64,000 nt of DNA from Candidatus Poribacteria bacterium (GTDB taxonomy: Bacteria > Poribacteria > WGA-4E > PCPOR2b), in assembly GCA_022822005.1 (NCBI GenBank), contig JAJECO010000079.1, positions 62,001 to 126,000 of the forward strand, in the 5' to 3' direction. The notes below the pieces were generated by a model. It was not told the origin of the DNA. It did no database searches and was given only the letters and a program-made list of their open reading frames with translations. The translations under genes and the position numbers were made by a program. Of this stretch, positions 52,016-61,069 are shown piece by piece. The first letter of the stretch is position 1. Every line of letters begins with the position of its first letter.

Positions 52016-53359
52016 ATGGCGCTGCAAGCTTGGATACGCATCGGTCAACCACTTGAACCAGTGATGAACGATTATGAACGGATCTTTGACGCTTGGGAAG
52101 CGGGTGGAATCAAAGGTTTTGTTTTTGGTCGCACAGTTTTTGCGGATGCAGAGGGTCAATTTACCGTTCCTGCTTTCCCGTCCAACCCTCAAGTGTATCG
52201 CGATCGTGGGTTAGAACCAAACCTCCGCAACACAGAAACCGATCCGTCTAAAGAGAAGCTGCTCCATGCGATGCTTGACAACGCCAAATCGCGCGGCTGG
52301 GAGATTTTCATCTTTGCCCCCGGCAGCGGGGCAACGGGTGCGAAACCGCTTCCATTGGAAGAGGATCCCTACGGCGCGGTTGCAATGGCAGCGATTTGGG
52401 ATGAGACATTCGGCAGCTTTCCACAGGTGGATGGCGGTATCATGGATGGCTGGACCGAGTCCGCTTATGAATTGGTATGGCACCACGGAAACGCTGTGTT
52501 TGCCGATATACCTGAATCAACCAAAGCCCAAGCCGCTGCCAGAGGATACGATCCAGAAAGACTTGAACGCGGCAGATCTCATCTCCATGAGCGTTTTCGC
52601 AGTCTCACCCCCGCTGAAGTGCGCTACTACGGTCCCTACGGCGTGCTGTCGGAGATGACCCTTTTCGATATCAACGAGGATGCTATTTATTGGCTGCGTT
52701 GGCGGCGGGAAGATGGGATTAAAATGGGAGAAGCATTTCGGGGTGAATTGGACAACTTCCCACGCAAGTTGTTATTGGGGAATGGTCCCCGTTCGGCTGT
52801 ATTCTCCGGCATGACTGCGCTCGATTTTCACGCATGGGATCAGATAGTGGATATTCTGCTGGTCAAGCACTACTTCTGGCATCGTGGCTTCGACGGTATG
52901 TACGGCACTGTCGCCCGTTGGGTGGAACAGATTCAAGAATGGAATCCTCGTCTGACCGAACAGGACTGCTTTACGGTAGTGAAGGCGTGGTTAGGCATCG
53001 ACTTACCGGAGGTCAACTCTCTATCGGACATGGATTTAGGGTTCCCTCAAGCCTTCTTCGACCAAGTTGTGACGACTGAAACCGAGCGAGCGCTTGCAGC
53101 GATCAGTCAGCCGGAGAAGATTGTTCCTTGGGTGGATACAGGGCGGATGCCGCACGGTGGGGATCCGATGACCGCCGGAGATCTGCATCGCATCCTCACA
53201 GCCTCAGAAGAGGCGGGGCTGAAGCGTTTCCTATTTCATAATCACGCACATCTTACGTCAGCGGAGTGGTGCGTAATCTCCCGGCTATGCGGGCACGCTT
53301 GGGATGAAGATCCCAACGGGTATTGGCCCCCCGCGACACCGAAACCATCGACTTACTGA
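52016..53359 (+). CDS. Uncharacterised protein, possibly TIM-barrel hydrolase-like
   Basis: 447 aa. No certain family. Long segments VFGRTVFADAEGQF, GGIMDGWTESAYELVWHHG, FHAWDQIVDILLVKHYFWHRGFDGMYG and LFHNHAHLTSAEWCVIS suggest an alpha/beta barrel with conserved acidic and aromatic residues, like sugar-related hydrolases seen in the same cluster types. AAGGAGTTC precedes the ATG. The next gene starts 22 bp after the stop. Function unknown. Confidence 0.6.
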   Translation: MALQAWIRIGQPLEPVMNDYERIFDAWEAGGIKGFVFGRTVFADAEGQFTVPAFPSNPQVYRDRGLEPNLRNTETDPSKEKLLHAMLDNAKSRGWEIFIFAPGSGATGAKPLPLEEDPYGAVAMAAIWDETFGSFPQVDGGIMDGWTESAYELVWHHGNAVFADIPESTKAQAAARGYDPERLERGRSHLHERFRSLTPAEVRYYGPYGVLSEMTLFDINEDAIYWLRWRREDGIKMGEAFRGELDNFPRKLLLGNGPRSAVFSGMTALDFHAWDQIVDILLVKHYFWHRGFDGMYGTVARWVEQIQEWNPRLTEQDCFTVVKAWLGIDLPEVNSLSDMDLGFPQAFFDQVVTTETERALAAISQPEKIVPWVDTGRMPHGGDPMTAGDLHRILTASEEAGLKRFLFHNHAHLTSAEWCVISRLCGHAWDEDPNGYWPPATPKPSTY

Positions 53360-53381
53360 TTGATTAGAGAGGAGGTCTACT

Positions 53382-54056
53382 ATGGCTAACTTAACGCTTC
53401 CTGTGCGTTGGTATAGCAATGAAACCCAGCACGGCGAGTTGGAACTTGAATTAGAGCGAACCGCTTTCATGATTGTGGATAGCGATTGTGGCACCGGGAA
53501 TCGGTATGTCGAAGATGGGATTGCTCCGGCATTGGCTGCAGCGCGCACATCCAGCATGAGGGTGGTTTTTATTCACAACGACTTTTCCCTCGTTGATGAG
53601 CCGGGCAGTATCAAGCGAGAGATTCACGGTATCCGTTGGGGCGACGCGCTTGCTGGAACGAGACCGTCACCCGCATCAAGAACGCCCTATAAACCGAATT
53701 ATTCCCCATCAATCCAGCCGTTACCGCATGAGCCAGACTTTCCCAAGCGGGAGTGGTCGGCGTTCCATGAGACGCATGTCGATTACCATCTGCGGTGCTA
53801 CGACATTAAGAATTTGGTCGCAGTTGGATTCAGCCAGCGTGCATGTTTATACCAAACCCTTGCCGGTGCAGTCGAACACAATTATCGGGTCATTATGCTG
53901 CGAGATTGTACGCATTCCGCCGAGTATCCCGATACGGTCGATCCGAACTTACCAGAGGGAGGATGGCTACGGAAGGTGATGATACGCAACTTTGAACATA
54001 TCATTGGGTACACCTCGACCTCATCGGATTTTGTTGCAGCGTGCGAAGTACTTTAA
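53382..54056 (+). CDS. Isochorismatase-family cysteine hydrolase
   Basis: 224 aa. The opening ERTAFMIVDSDCGTG (catalytic Asp position), a middle region with VVFIHNDFS, and GFSQRACLYQTLAGAVEHNYRVIMLRDCTHS, where the nucleophilic Cys sits in the RACLYQT segment as in this family (usually T..CV..T). Such enzymes hydrolyse amides or ethers of small molecules. GGAGG precedes the ATG. Partner with the preceding unknown protein in one transcript. Confidence 0.82.
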   Translation: MANLTLPVRWYSNETQHGELELELERTAFMIVDSDCGTGNRYVEDGIAPALAAARTSSMRVVFIHNDFSLVDEPGSIKREIHGIRWGDALAGTRPSPASRTPYKPNYSPSIQPLPHEPDFPKREWSAFHETHVDYHLRCYDIKNLVAVGFSQRACLYQTLAGAVEHNYRVIMLRDCTHSAEYPDTVDPNLPEGGWLRKVMIRNFEHIIGYTSTSSDFVAACEVL

Positions 54057-54089
54057 AGTTCGGTGAGATCAGGATATTGCAAATCTGAC

Positions 54090-55040
54090 TCACGCGTGTA
54101 CCATCAATCGCCCAACATGAGCGACGACCGATTCGGACAACCCTTTAAGGTTATATCCGCCCTCCAATGCTGAGATCAACCGTCCCTCACAAGTTTCCGC
54201 AGCAATTTCGCAAAGGATGTCAGTCAAATTGGCAAAGCCGTCTGCGGTCATATTGATCGCCGATAGCGGGTCTAAACGGTGTGCGTCAAATCCAGCCGAG
54301 ATTATCAGGAAATCGGGAGAGAAATCAAGTAACGCTGGCTTGAGAACTTTTTGGAAGGTCTCGACATAGTCACTGGGTTCGCTACCCGGAGGCATCGGTA
54401 TGTTCAGTGTTGTACCAACAGCCTCACCTATGCCAGTCTCGTCTGCCATGCCGGTGCCAGGGTAGAGCGGCACCTGATGCGCCGAGAAAAAGAAGACGGA
54501 GGGATCATCGTAAAAGATATCCTGTGTCCCGTTGCCGTGATGGACGTCCCAATCGACAATTGCGACGCGACCCACCCCATGTTCACGCTGAAGGTATCGT
54601 GCAGCTATCGCGACGCTATTGAATAGACAAAAGCCCATCGCACGGGTTGGGGTTGCGTGATGACCGGGCGGACGAACAAGCGCGAAGGCGTTTCTCACAG
54701 TCTCTGCCATGACCGCATCTGCTGCCCTCAACACGCCTCCGGTCGAAAGACGCGCAACGTCATAGGATGCGGGTGAGGTTGGCGTGTCGTAATCGAGGGG
54801 GAGACCGTTTTCACAATACTGCTTGATCCGATCGATATGATCTTGGATATGCGCATAACACATCTGCTCAAGTGTTACAGGAGTGGCTTCGATCTGGTGC
54901 AAGTCGTCCCAAAAGTCAGAAGCCTGTAGTGCTTTTATACTTGCTTGTAGACGTTCCGGACGCTCAGGATTCTGTACGCCTGTATCATGCTTGAGATAAT
55001 CGGTGTGGTAGACAAAACCTGTCTTTTTCTGAGAAGTCAT
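54090..55040 (-). CDS. Histone deacetylase-family (acetoin-utilisation/acetylpolyamine-type) hydrolase
   Basis: 316 aa. Class II-like HDAC fold with the zinc and catalytic residues in RPPGHHATPTRAMGFCLFN, VDWDVHHGNGTQDIFYDDP, SAGFDAHRLDPL and EGGYNL. Bacterial members remove acetyl groups from polyamines or proteins. The start at ATG 55040 (MTSQKKTG) is used; the ORF's TTG 55052 is upstream. It converges with the isochorismatase-like gene. Confidence 0.92.
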   Translation of the reverse strand: MTSQKKTGFVYHTDYLKHDTGVQNPERPERLQASIKALQASDFWDDLHQIEATPVTLEQMCYAHIQDHIDRIKQYCENGLPLDYDTPTSPASYDVARLSTGGVLRAADAVMAETVRNAFALVRPPGHHATPTRAMGFCLFNSVAIAARYLQREHGVGRVAIVDWDVHHGNGTQDIFYDDPSVFFFSAHQVPLYPGTGMADETGIGEAVGTTLNIPMPPGSEPSDYVETFQKVLKPALLDFSPDFLIISAGFDAHRLDPLSAINMTADGFANLTDILCEIAAETCEGRLISALEGGYNLKGLSESVVAHVGRLMVHA

Positions 55041-55209
55041 AGTTGGTTCCAAATTGAACGTGGGTATTTACTTCATATTATAGATTGTAGTCTTTTTCAA
55101 AGCATACCGCAAGCGAATTCTCTGGTCTTGACATCCCTTTTCACTTCTGCTATGATACCTCAACTGCCTTCAAAAAATCATATGTATATACCGTCAAAAT
55201 AGGGTAGAG

Positions 55210-57057
55210 ATGAAAATTCAGAAAATCTTTCTTGGCGCAGTTTGGTTTTTCATCAGTCTAACTAATCCAATTATCGGTTCTGCTCAAGTACACACATCCG
55301 GAAATATCGAAGTCCATATAGTCGGCGAGGGTTCACTGGGTGCAGTCCGGGACGATGAACTCGTCTACAACTTTAGGTTTCCTAAATCTGGAGAGAATTA
55401 CTATCTTCACGAATTGTCGGAGATTTGGGTTGGTGACGCAAATGGAAATGTAGCGAGCGCATGGGATTTAGATCCCGATGAACCCGGCCCTCTCACAATT
55501 GGAGAGTGGGAAACTGTATCAACGAACGCTGAAAAAACAGATCTCGACGAACGACATACAATTATCGCACAATACAATTCATCCGGAGTTGTCGATTTTC
55601 CGCTCAATCTTTCGGTTGACCAACAGAGTTTTGCTTGGAGTACCAACAATCATCCCGATGCAGATGATTTCGTTGTGATAAGATTAGTTGTGACAAACAA
55701 CAGCAATACAGGGCTTGAAGGTATCTATGTGGCAACGATGGCGAATTGGGATGTTGATGGGACAGATTTAGAGGCTGGAGAGTTAAGCCGGGATTGGGTG
55801 GATTGGGATGAAACATATCAAACGTTGTTCACCTACGATGGTGATGATACTGACGGAATCAATGAGGTTCACACCGGCCTCACCTTGCTGGACGGAAAGT
55901 TAAGCACCCATCAGATCTTTCTGTTTTACGGTCCCGAAGGCCGTCCGACCGCCAACCTTTTTTTCGATGAAAGCCGATCCGAGTTCATGGCCGATTCGAC
56001 TGCTTTTGCTGCCAATAAGAGGGATCTCGAGACCCTTGGATTTCCGGCTTGGGATTATGTGTCCATTATCTCAGCGGGACCCTATGACATACCAGCTAAA
56101 CAGTTTATCGCTGTTACTTTTGCCCTTGTTGCTGGTGAGAACTTAGTAGATCTGCAGAAAAATATCAGTGCCGCGAGAACCGTTACCTTTAGGCCGCACC
56201 GATTGGGCGCTGAGGTTGTAAGAGGAAACGTCCGGTTGAAATGGGAACCTGCAATTAATTTAGGTTTGGCTGGCTATGCTGTCCTAAGGCGAACGAAGAG
56301 TGAGAATGAATTCCAGCAGGTTGGTCGGGTTACCCAAGCGACTACCTTTGACGACACAGGGGTTCAAGGAGGCGTAGAATACACCTACAAGATCCGTCCT
56401 GTTCATGCCAGTGGACAGCTGCTTGAATTTGATTCTTCGGAGGTCAGTATTATCCCAGGTGATGTTCCGGACGCGCCCGTAGGATTAACGGCGACGTTCA
56501 ACGAAGACCAGATTATTCTTAATTGGACAAAATCTACTCGTCAGATCAGCAAATATCTTATCTATCGCAACCGCACGGGCAGACCGCCATGGACGCAGAT
56601 TGCATCGGTCCCGCCGGGAGTTTCCACTTTTGTTGATCGGGATGTCTATCCAGGGTCAAAGTATTTCTATGCAGTCGCGGCGACAAGTCCAGCCGGCGGA
56701 GAAGGTAAACTTTCCCAAATTGCTGATGTTACCCTCCCTGAGGAAACCATCATACCCCCCGAAGCCAACTTGGATAAAGTGATCTTTGTCCCGAATCCAT
56801 ACCGTCTGAACGGGAGCGCGAATGGGATGGAGTTCCGCAATCTGCCTGACCGTGCGACAATCCGAATCTACAACAGTACCGGTGATCTCATTAGACAGAT
56901 TGATCATCGCAACAACACATCCATGCAACGTTGGGATGGGCGGACGGAGGCAGGTGAACAGATTTCTGCCGGCATCTACGTCTATCACATTGAGTCCATG
57001 AGGGAAGGGCAAAGGGGAAGGAATTCGGTAAGTGGGAAGTTCGCAGTGATTCGTTGA
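55210..57057 (+). CDS. Secreted protein with FN3-like domains and C-terminal FlgD/sorting domain
   Basis: 615 aa. Signal peptide (FLGAVWFFISLTNPIIGSAQ), a large beta-rich region with WDLDPDEPGPLTIGEWETV and LVVTNNSNTGLEGIYV, then two FN3-like modules (VRLKWEPAINLGLAGYAVLRR, IILNWTKSTRQISKYLIYRN), and a FlgD/T9SS-like tail VIFVPNPYRLNG...IRIYNSTGDLIRQID...WDGRTEAGEQISAGIYVYHI. Related in its last domain to the 3-1409 protein but with a different entry motif (PNPYRLNG). Surface display or binding is likely. Confidence 0.85.
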   Translation: MKIQKIFLGAVWFFISLTNPIIGSAQVHTSGNIEVHIVGEGSLGAVRDDELVYNFRFPKSGENYYLHELSEIWVGDANGNVASAWDLDPDEPGPLTIGEWETVSTNAEKTDLDERHTIIAQYNSSGVVDFPLNLSVDQQSFAWSTNNHPDADDFVVIRLVVTNNSNTGLEGIYVATMANWDVDGTDLEAGELSRDWVDWDETYQTLFTYDGDDTDGINEVHTGLTLLDGKLSTHQIFLFYGPEGRPTANLFFDESRSEFMADSTAFAANKRDLETLGFPAWDYVSIISAGPYDIPAKQFIAVTFALVAGENLVDLQKNISAARTVTFRPHRLGAEVVRGNVRLKWEPAINLGLAGYAVLRRTKSENEFQQVGRVTQATTFDDTGVQGGVEYTYKIRPVHASGQLLEFDSSEVSIIPGDVPDAPVGLTATFNEDQIILNWTKSTRQISKYLIYRNRTGRPPWTQIASVPPGVSTFVDRDVYPGSKYFYAVAATSPAGGEGKLSQIADVTLPEETIIPPEANLDKVIFVPNPYRLNGSANGMEFRNLPDRATIRIYNSTGDLIRQIDHRNNTSMQRWDGRTEAGEQISAGIYVYHIESMREGQRGRNSVSGKFAVIR

Positions 57058-57073
57058 GAGAGAACACGTAAAA

Positions 57074-57109
57074 TAAAAAAAGCGACGCTACATGATATGT
57101 GCGTCGCTT
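57074..57109 (-). terminator. Terminator of the tRNA-Leu transcript
   Basis: On the minus strand AAGCGACGC, a loop, GCGTCGCTT followed by TTTTTATTTT. It also lies downstream of the plus-strand secreted protein, where it lacks a T-run. Confidence 0.75.
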
Positions 57110-57120
57110 CTGCTAATAGA

Positions 57121-57206
57121 TGCCGGGAAGGGGATTTGAACCCCTACGGGCGAAAGGGCCCACTAGATCCTGAATCTAGCTTGTCTACCAATTCCAACAT
57201 CCCGGC
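57121..57206 (-). tRNA. tRNA-Leu (anticodon CAG)
   Basis: 86 nt cloverleaf. Acceptor GCCGGGA/TCCCGGC with A as the discriminator, anticodon stem CTAGA/TCTAG around TTCAGGA (anticodon CAG, reading CTG), a long variable arm GGGC-CCTTTC-GCCC typical of class II tRNAs, and the T arm GGGGTTCAAATCCCC. CCA is not encoded. Confidence 0.97.
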
Positions 57207-57359
57207 GTAACCTCTTGGCCGCCGGTTTGACAACCGCTACAGTCTACATCAAATGCGGTTAGCTTGTCAAGGAATTTCTCTTTCCGAACAACCTATACTG
57301 AATTTCACTCGCGCATTTTCCAGCGTATATCAAGCGGAAAAACCTGTAGTGGCTAACGT

Positions 57360-58214
57360 TCATCTGCGCGCTTTAATCTCGCCCCATTTTACGGCTATTT
57401 TGCCGGTAGGTTCGACGGCAGCGACTGGCGCATACTTGTCGAGTGACTTGCCCCGCTCCCCTAACTCTTTGGCTTCTTTAACTTGAGCCGCGGTCAGCGC
57501 GTGGCTGAGGACCACCACTTCATCCATGACGCCTTGGACATATCCCAACTGATCTCTGCGCACTTTGCCGGCGTCCGGGTCGCGCAAATCGTGGCCAATG
57601 GTCAACGGGAATTCAGTTGGTCGAAACGCGCCTCTCTGTTCCTTAACGATTTTTTCTTTTCCGTTAGTATAAACTCTGACCTCCTTGCCATCGGCGACCC
57701 CGGCAACGTGATACCAATCGTTTGCTACAAGAAAATCTGGATCCACCGCAGCCGTTCGTCCGCCTTCCGTATTGGCATCAAACGCGAACCCGCCCAGCTT
57801 AAACCCTTCACGAAACGTTCGCAGTGAATAAGAAGCCCAAAATCGCTTGTTTGACTCCTTAAAAGGCGCGTTTTTCCAGACCAAGGACTGATCTCTTCCG
57901 AAATCGGGTCGCGTAAATTTAACCCAGCACATCAACGTGACCTGATCCGTCGCATTTAGGCTGTTGTCATGGGGAACCTCAAAATAGGAGTCCGCCCCTT
58001 CCTCCAGTATGACACCGCCAGCAACCTTTCCCTTTGGCGTCCAACCGGCCCCCCCTTTGAAATCGCCGTGGTTACTATTTGGAGAAGAATCCCTGTGTGC
58101 ATTCGCTTTGACATCAAATGTCCAATAACCGAGGAGCTTGGCATCAACATCTATCAGAAAAGAACCAAGAAGGAAGATGAGCACTCCCCCAAAAATGATA
58201 AATCGTCGAGACAT
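57360..58214 (-). CDS. LamG-domain secreted protein 1 of a tandem array
   Basis: 284 aa. Signal peptide (FIIFGGVLIFLLGSFLIDVDAK), then one LamG/concanavalin-like sandwich (LGYWTFD, SPNSNHGDFKGG, YFEVPHDNSLNATDQVTLMCWVKF, PLTIGHDLRD, MDEVVVLSHALTAAQVKEAKELGERGKSL) and the array tail GKIAVKWGEIKARR. AGGAGG lies 8 bp before the ATG. Last gene of the array in transcription order. The LamG domain probably binds carbohydrate or protein; no enzyme motif. Confidence 0.9.
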   Translation of the reverse strand: MSRRFIIFGGVLIFLLGSFLIDVDAKLLGYWTFDVKANAHRDSSPNSNHGDFKGGAGWTPKGKVAGGVILEEGADSYFEVPHDNSLNATDQVTLMCWVKFTRPDFGRDQSLVWKNAPFKESNKRFWASYSLRTFREGFKLGGFAFDANTEGGRTAAVDPDFLVANDWYHVAGVADGKEVRVYTNGKEKIVKEQRGAFRPTEFPLTIGHDLRDPDAGKVRRDQLGYVQGVMDEVVVLSHALTAAQVKEAKELGERGKSLDKYAPVAAVEPTGKIAVKWGEIKARR

Positions 58215-58279
58215 TGGTCATACCTCCTGTTAGCCGAATTAACTTCCGCTAAGGTGTTGCAAGCCTAACAAAGATTAAA

Positions 58280-59155
58280 CTACTTTGCCGTTTTAATCTC
58301 GCCCCATTTAATCGCTAATTTGTCTTGAGGCTCCACCCCGAAAACAGGCTGAAAGCTCTCAAGTGACTTCCCTCTTTCGCCCAGTTCCATTGCTTCTTTA
58401 ACTTGACCCGCGGTCAGTGCATGGTCTAAAATCACCACTTCATCTATGATACCCCGAACGAATCCCAGAAAGTGTCGCGCAACGGGTTCATCCGGATCGC
58501 GCAGATCAAATCCAATTGTCAACGGGTCATCAGAAGGTTGGAATACGCCCCGCTGGTTGCCAACCGCTTTCTCTTTTCCGTTGGTGTAGACTTTAACCGT
58601 TGTACCATCAGCAGTTCCTGCAACGTGGTACCATTCATCCACGACGAGCGGAAAATCTGGATCAATTGCAGCTGTTCGTGCTTCCGTCATATTTGCGTCA
58701 AACGAAAAGGAACCTCGATTAATCCCGGGGCGATAGAGCCGCAGGGCGTACGAAGTCCAGAATCGCTTGTTTTCCGCAAAAGGAGCATTTTTCCAAATCA
58801 AGGAACCATCCTCACCAAAACCTTCAAAAGCACCGGGATCCGTAAATTTGACCCAGCACATCATGGTGATTTGCCCTGTCTTCACGTTCAGACTTTCATG
58901 ATGAGGGACTTCGAGCCAAGCTTCTTGCGCGTTCTCCAGTTGTAGTCCTCCACGAACTTTGCCCTTGTCCGTCCATTGTGCTTCACCGATGAACGCCTTG
59001 GTTTCCCCATCGTTGCGGTTTGGCGAGGAATCCTTTCCCAGATTATTTTTATCCTCGAAAGCCCAATAGCCGAGGAGCTTGGCATCAGTGTTAGTCAAGG
59101 GGCAACAGAAAAGATAGATTAACAGAGCACCAAGAACTAACATAATACGAAACAT
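58280..59155 (-). CDS. LamG-domain secreted protein 2 of a tandem array
   Basis: 291 aa. Signal peptide (MLVLGALLIYLFCCPLTNTDAK), LamG sandwich with WLEVPHHESLNVKTGQITMMCWVKF and IIDEVVILDHALTAGQVKEAMELGERGKSL, tail DKLAIKWGEIKTAK. AGGAGG before the ATG. It has one distinctive inserted loop (GAFEGFGEDGSLIWK), different from its neighbours. Confidence 0.9.
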   Translation of the reverse strand: MFRIMLVLGALLIYLFCCPLTNTDAKLLGYWAFEDKNNLGKDSSPNRNDGETKAFIGEAQWTDKGKVRGGLQLENAQEAWLEVPHHESLNVKTGQITMMCWVKFTDPGAFEGFGEDGSLIWKNAPFAENKRFWTSYALRLYRPGINRGSFSFDANMTEARTAAIDPDFPLVVDEWYHVAGTADGTTVKVYTNGKEKAVGNQRGVFQPSDDPLTIGFDLRDPDEPVARHFLGFVRGIIDEVVILDHALTAGQVKEAMELGERGKSLESFQPVFGVEPQDKLAIKWGEIKTAK

Positions 59156-59209
59156 TAATCGTCCTCCTAACTCCAGAGCGGATCAGGGATCAACTGACTC
59201 GCACAACCC

Positions 59210-60067
59210 CTACTGTCTCGCTTTAATCGCGCCCCATTGGGTGGCTAACTTGCTCTCGGGTTCAACGGCGAAGATGGGATTGTAACCCTCAAGCGGTTTT
59301 CCTTTTTCGCCCAATTCCATTGCTTCTTTGATTTCGGCGCCGGTCAACGCCTTGTCAGCGACGATAACCTCATCCATGACACCGTTCATGAAAGCAAAAT
59401 GTATTAATATAGGACGCAAATCATGACCAATCGTTAAAGGCAGGTCGGAAGCTTGGAACTCACCCCTTTGGGGGCCCTTCCCTGTCTCTTTGCCGTTGGT
59501 ATAGACCCGGATTTCTGTCCCATCAGCGGTCGCTGCAATGTGAAACCATTCTTTCTCCAGTTGATCCACTTCGGGAAATTTTTTATCAACGACTGCGCTA
59601 CGACCCTCCGTCATATTGGCATCAAATCCGAAGCTACCGAATTGCGATTTGGGACGCCATATACGCAAGGCGTAAGATGCCCAAAAGCGTTTGTTTGTTT
59701 CAAAGGGTCCATACTTCCAGATTAAGGACTGTTCTCGACCATCACCTGTAAAATCACCGGGATTACCAAATTTCGCCCAACACATCAGTGTAATCTGATC
59801 CTTCACATTGAGGCTATTATCGTGGGGGACTTCAAGCCAAGACTTACCATCAAATTTGATTCCACCCCCGACTTTGCCCTTTGCAGTCCATTCCGCTGAG
59901 CCTTCGCCTTTTAGTTCACCATGATTTCGATTCGGAGAAGAATCCTTGCCAATCTCGTTTTTGCTCTGGAAAGCCCAATAACCGAGGACTTTCGCATCAG
60001 CATTAATCGCTGAACAACACAAAAAGCAGATTAACAAAACCCAAGTACCTAAAACGGCACGAAACAT
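59210..60067 (-). CDS. LamG-domain secreted protein 3 of a tandem array
   Basis: 285 aa. Signal peptide (VLGTWVLLICFLCCSAINADAK), LamG sandwich with SWLEVPHDNSLNVKDQITLMCWAKF and MDEVIVADKALTGAEIKEAMELGEKGKPL, tail SKLATQWGAIKARQ. Very close to protein 4, including REQSLIWKYGPFETNKRFW, pointing to a recent duplication. AAGGAG precedes the ATG. Confidence 0.9.
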   Translation of the reverse strand: MFRAVLGTWVLLICFLCCSAINADAKVLGYWAFQSKNEIGKDSSPNRNHGELKGEGSAEWTAKGKVGGGIKFDGKSWLEVPHDNSLNVKDQITLMCWAKFGNPGDFTGDGREQSLIWKYGPFETNKRFWASYALRIWRPKSQFGSFGFDANMTEGRSAVVDKKFPEVDQLEKEWFHIAATADGTEIRVYTNGKETGKGPQRGEFQASDLPLTIGHDLRPILIHFAFMNGVMDEVIVADKALTGAEIKEAMELGEKGKPLEGYNPIFAVEPESKLATQWGAIKARQ

Positions 60068-60137
60068 TAAAAATTCTCCTTTTATCTTAGAGCCAATCGG
60101 TCAGCAAGCGCATGTTTGATTTAGTCACAAACAGTTG

Positions 60138-60995
60138 TTACCTCCCCGCTTTAATCGTGCCCCATTGGGTGGCCAATTTGTCCGCGGGCTCAACGGCGAA
60201 GACGGGATTGAATCCTTCAATTGACTTTCCTTTTTCACCCAGTGCCATTGCTTCTTTGACTTCGGCTGCGGTCAGTGCCTTGTCGGCGACCACAACTTCA
60301 TCCATAATCCCATTAACATAAGCATGATGCGCCAATATGGGACGTAAGTCGTGACCAATCGTTAGCGGGAGATCTGATGCTTGGAACTCGCCTCTTTGGG
60401 CTCCCTTTCCTGTCTCTTTGCCGTTGGTATAGACCCGGATCTCGGTTCCATCAGCGGTCGCTGCAATATGATACCAGTCTTTTTCTACGTCACCTTGTTC
60501 AGGAAATTCTTTGTCGACAGCCGCACTGCGTCCCTTTGTCATGTTCGCGTCGAACCCGAAACTACCGAAGTCTGATTTGGGACGCCAGACGCGCAAGGCG
60601 TAAGATGTCCAAAAGCGTTTGTTTGTTTCAAAGGGTCCATACTTCCAGATTAAGGACTGCTCTCGACCACCGCCCGGGGCAAAATCGCCAGGCGCACTAA
60701 ATTTAACCCAACACATCAGGGTTACTTGATCTTTGAGGTTAAGACTGTCATCATGAGGGACTTCAAGCCAACCATTACTGAGTTCTAGCCCGCCGCCCAC
60801 CTTGCCTTTTGCAGTCCATTCAGCGGTGCCTTGTCCCTTCAACTCTCCATCGTTGCGGAATGGTCCCGAATCCTTGCCAATATCATTTTTGGTATTGAAA
60901 GCCCAGTAACCGCGGACTTTTGCATCAGCATTCATCGTTGACCAACACAAAAGGCAGCATAACAAAATCCCAGTACTTAGAATGATGCGAAACAT
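60138..60995 (-). CDS. LamG-domain secreted protein 4 of a tandem array
   Basis: 285 aa. The start at 60995 (MFRIILSTG) is used because AAGGAG lies 9-14 bp upstream and overlaps the longer ORF start. LamG sandwich with WLEVPHDDSLNLKDQVTLMCWVKF and MDEVVVADKALTAAEVKEAMALGEKGKSI, tail DKLATQWGTIKAGR. Closest to protein 3. Confidence 0.9.
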   Translation of the reverse strand: MFRIILSTGILLCCLLCWSTMNADAKVRGYWAFNTKNDIGKDSGPFRNDGELKGQGTAEWTAKGKVGGGLELSNGWLEVPHDDSLNLKDQVTLMCWVKFSAPGDFAPGGGREQSLIWKYGPFETNKRFWTSYALRVWRPKSDFGSFGFDANMTKGRSAAVDKEFPEQGDVEKDWYHIAATADGTEIRVYTNGKETGKGAQRGEFQASDLPLTIGHDLRPILAHHAYVNGIMDEVVVADKALTAAEVKEAMALGEKGKSIEGFNPVFAVEPADKLATQWGTIKAGR

Positions 60996-61069
60996 TGGAC
61001 ATTCTCCTTTCATCTTAAAGCCAAATCGGGTAATGAACGGATGTGTTTAATTTTAGATGCAGCGAACCG

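Noticed and set aside
60377-60700. Plus-strand ORFs within the LamG array (also 61294-61635, 61316-61936)
   Set aside because: All are antisense shadows of the tandem LamG genes with no start signals.
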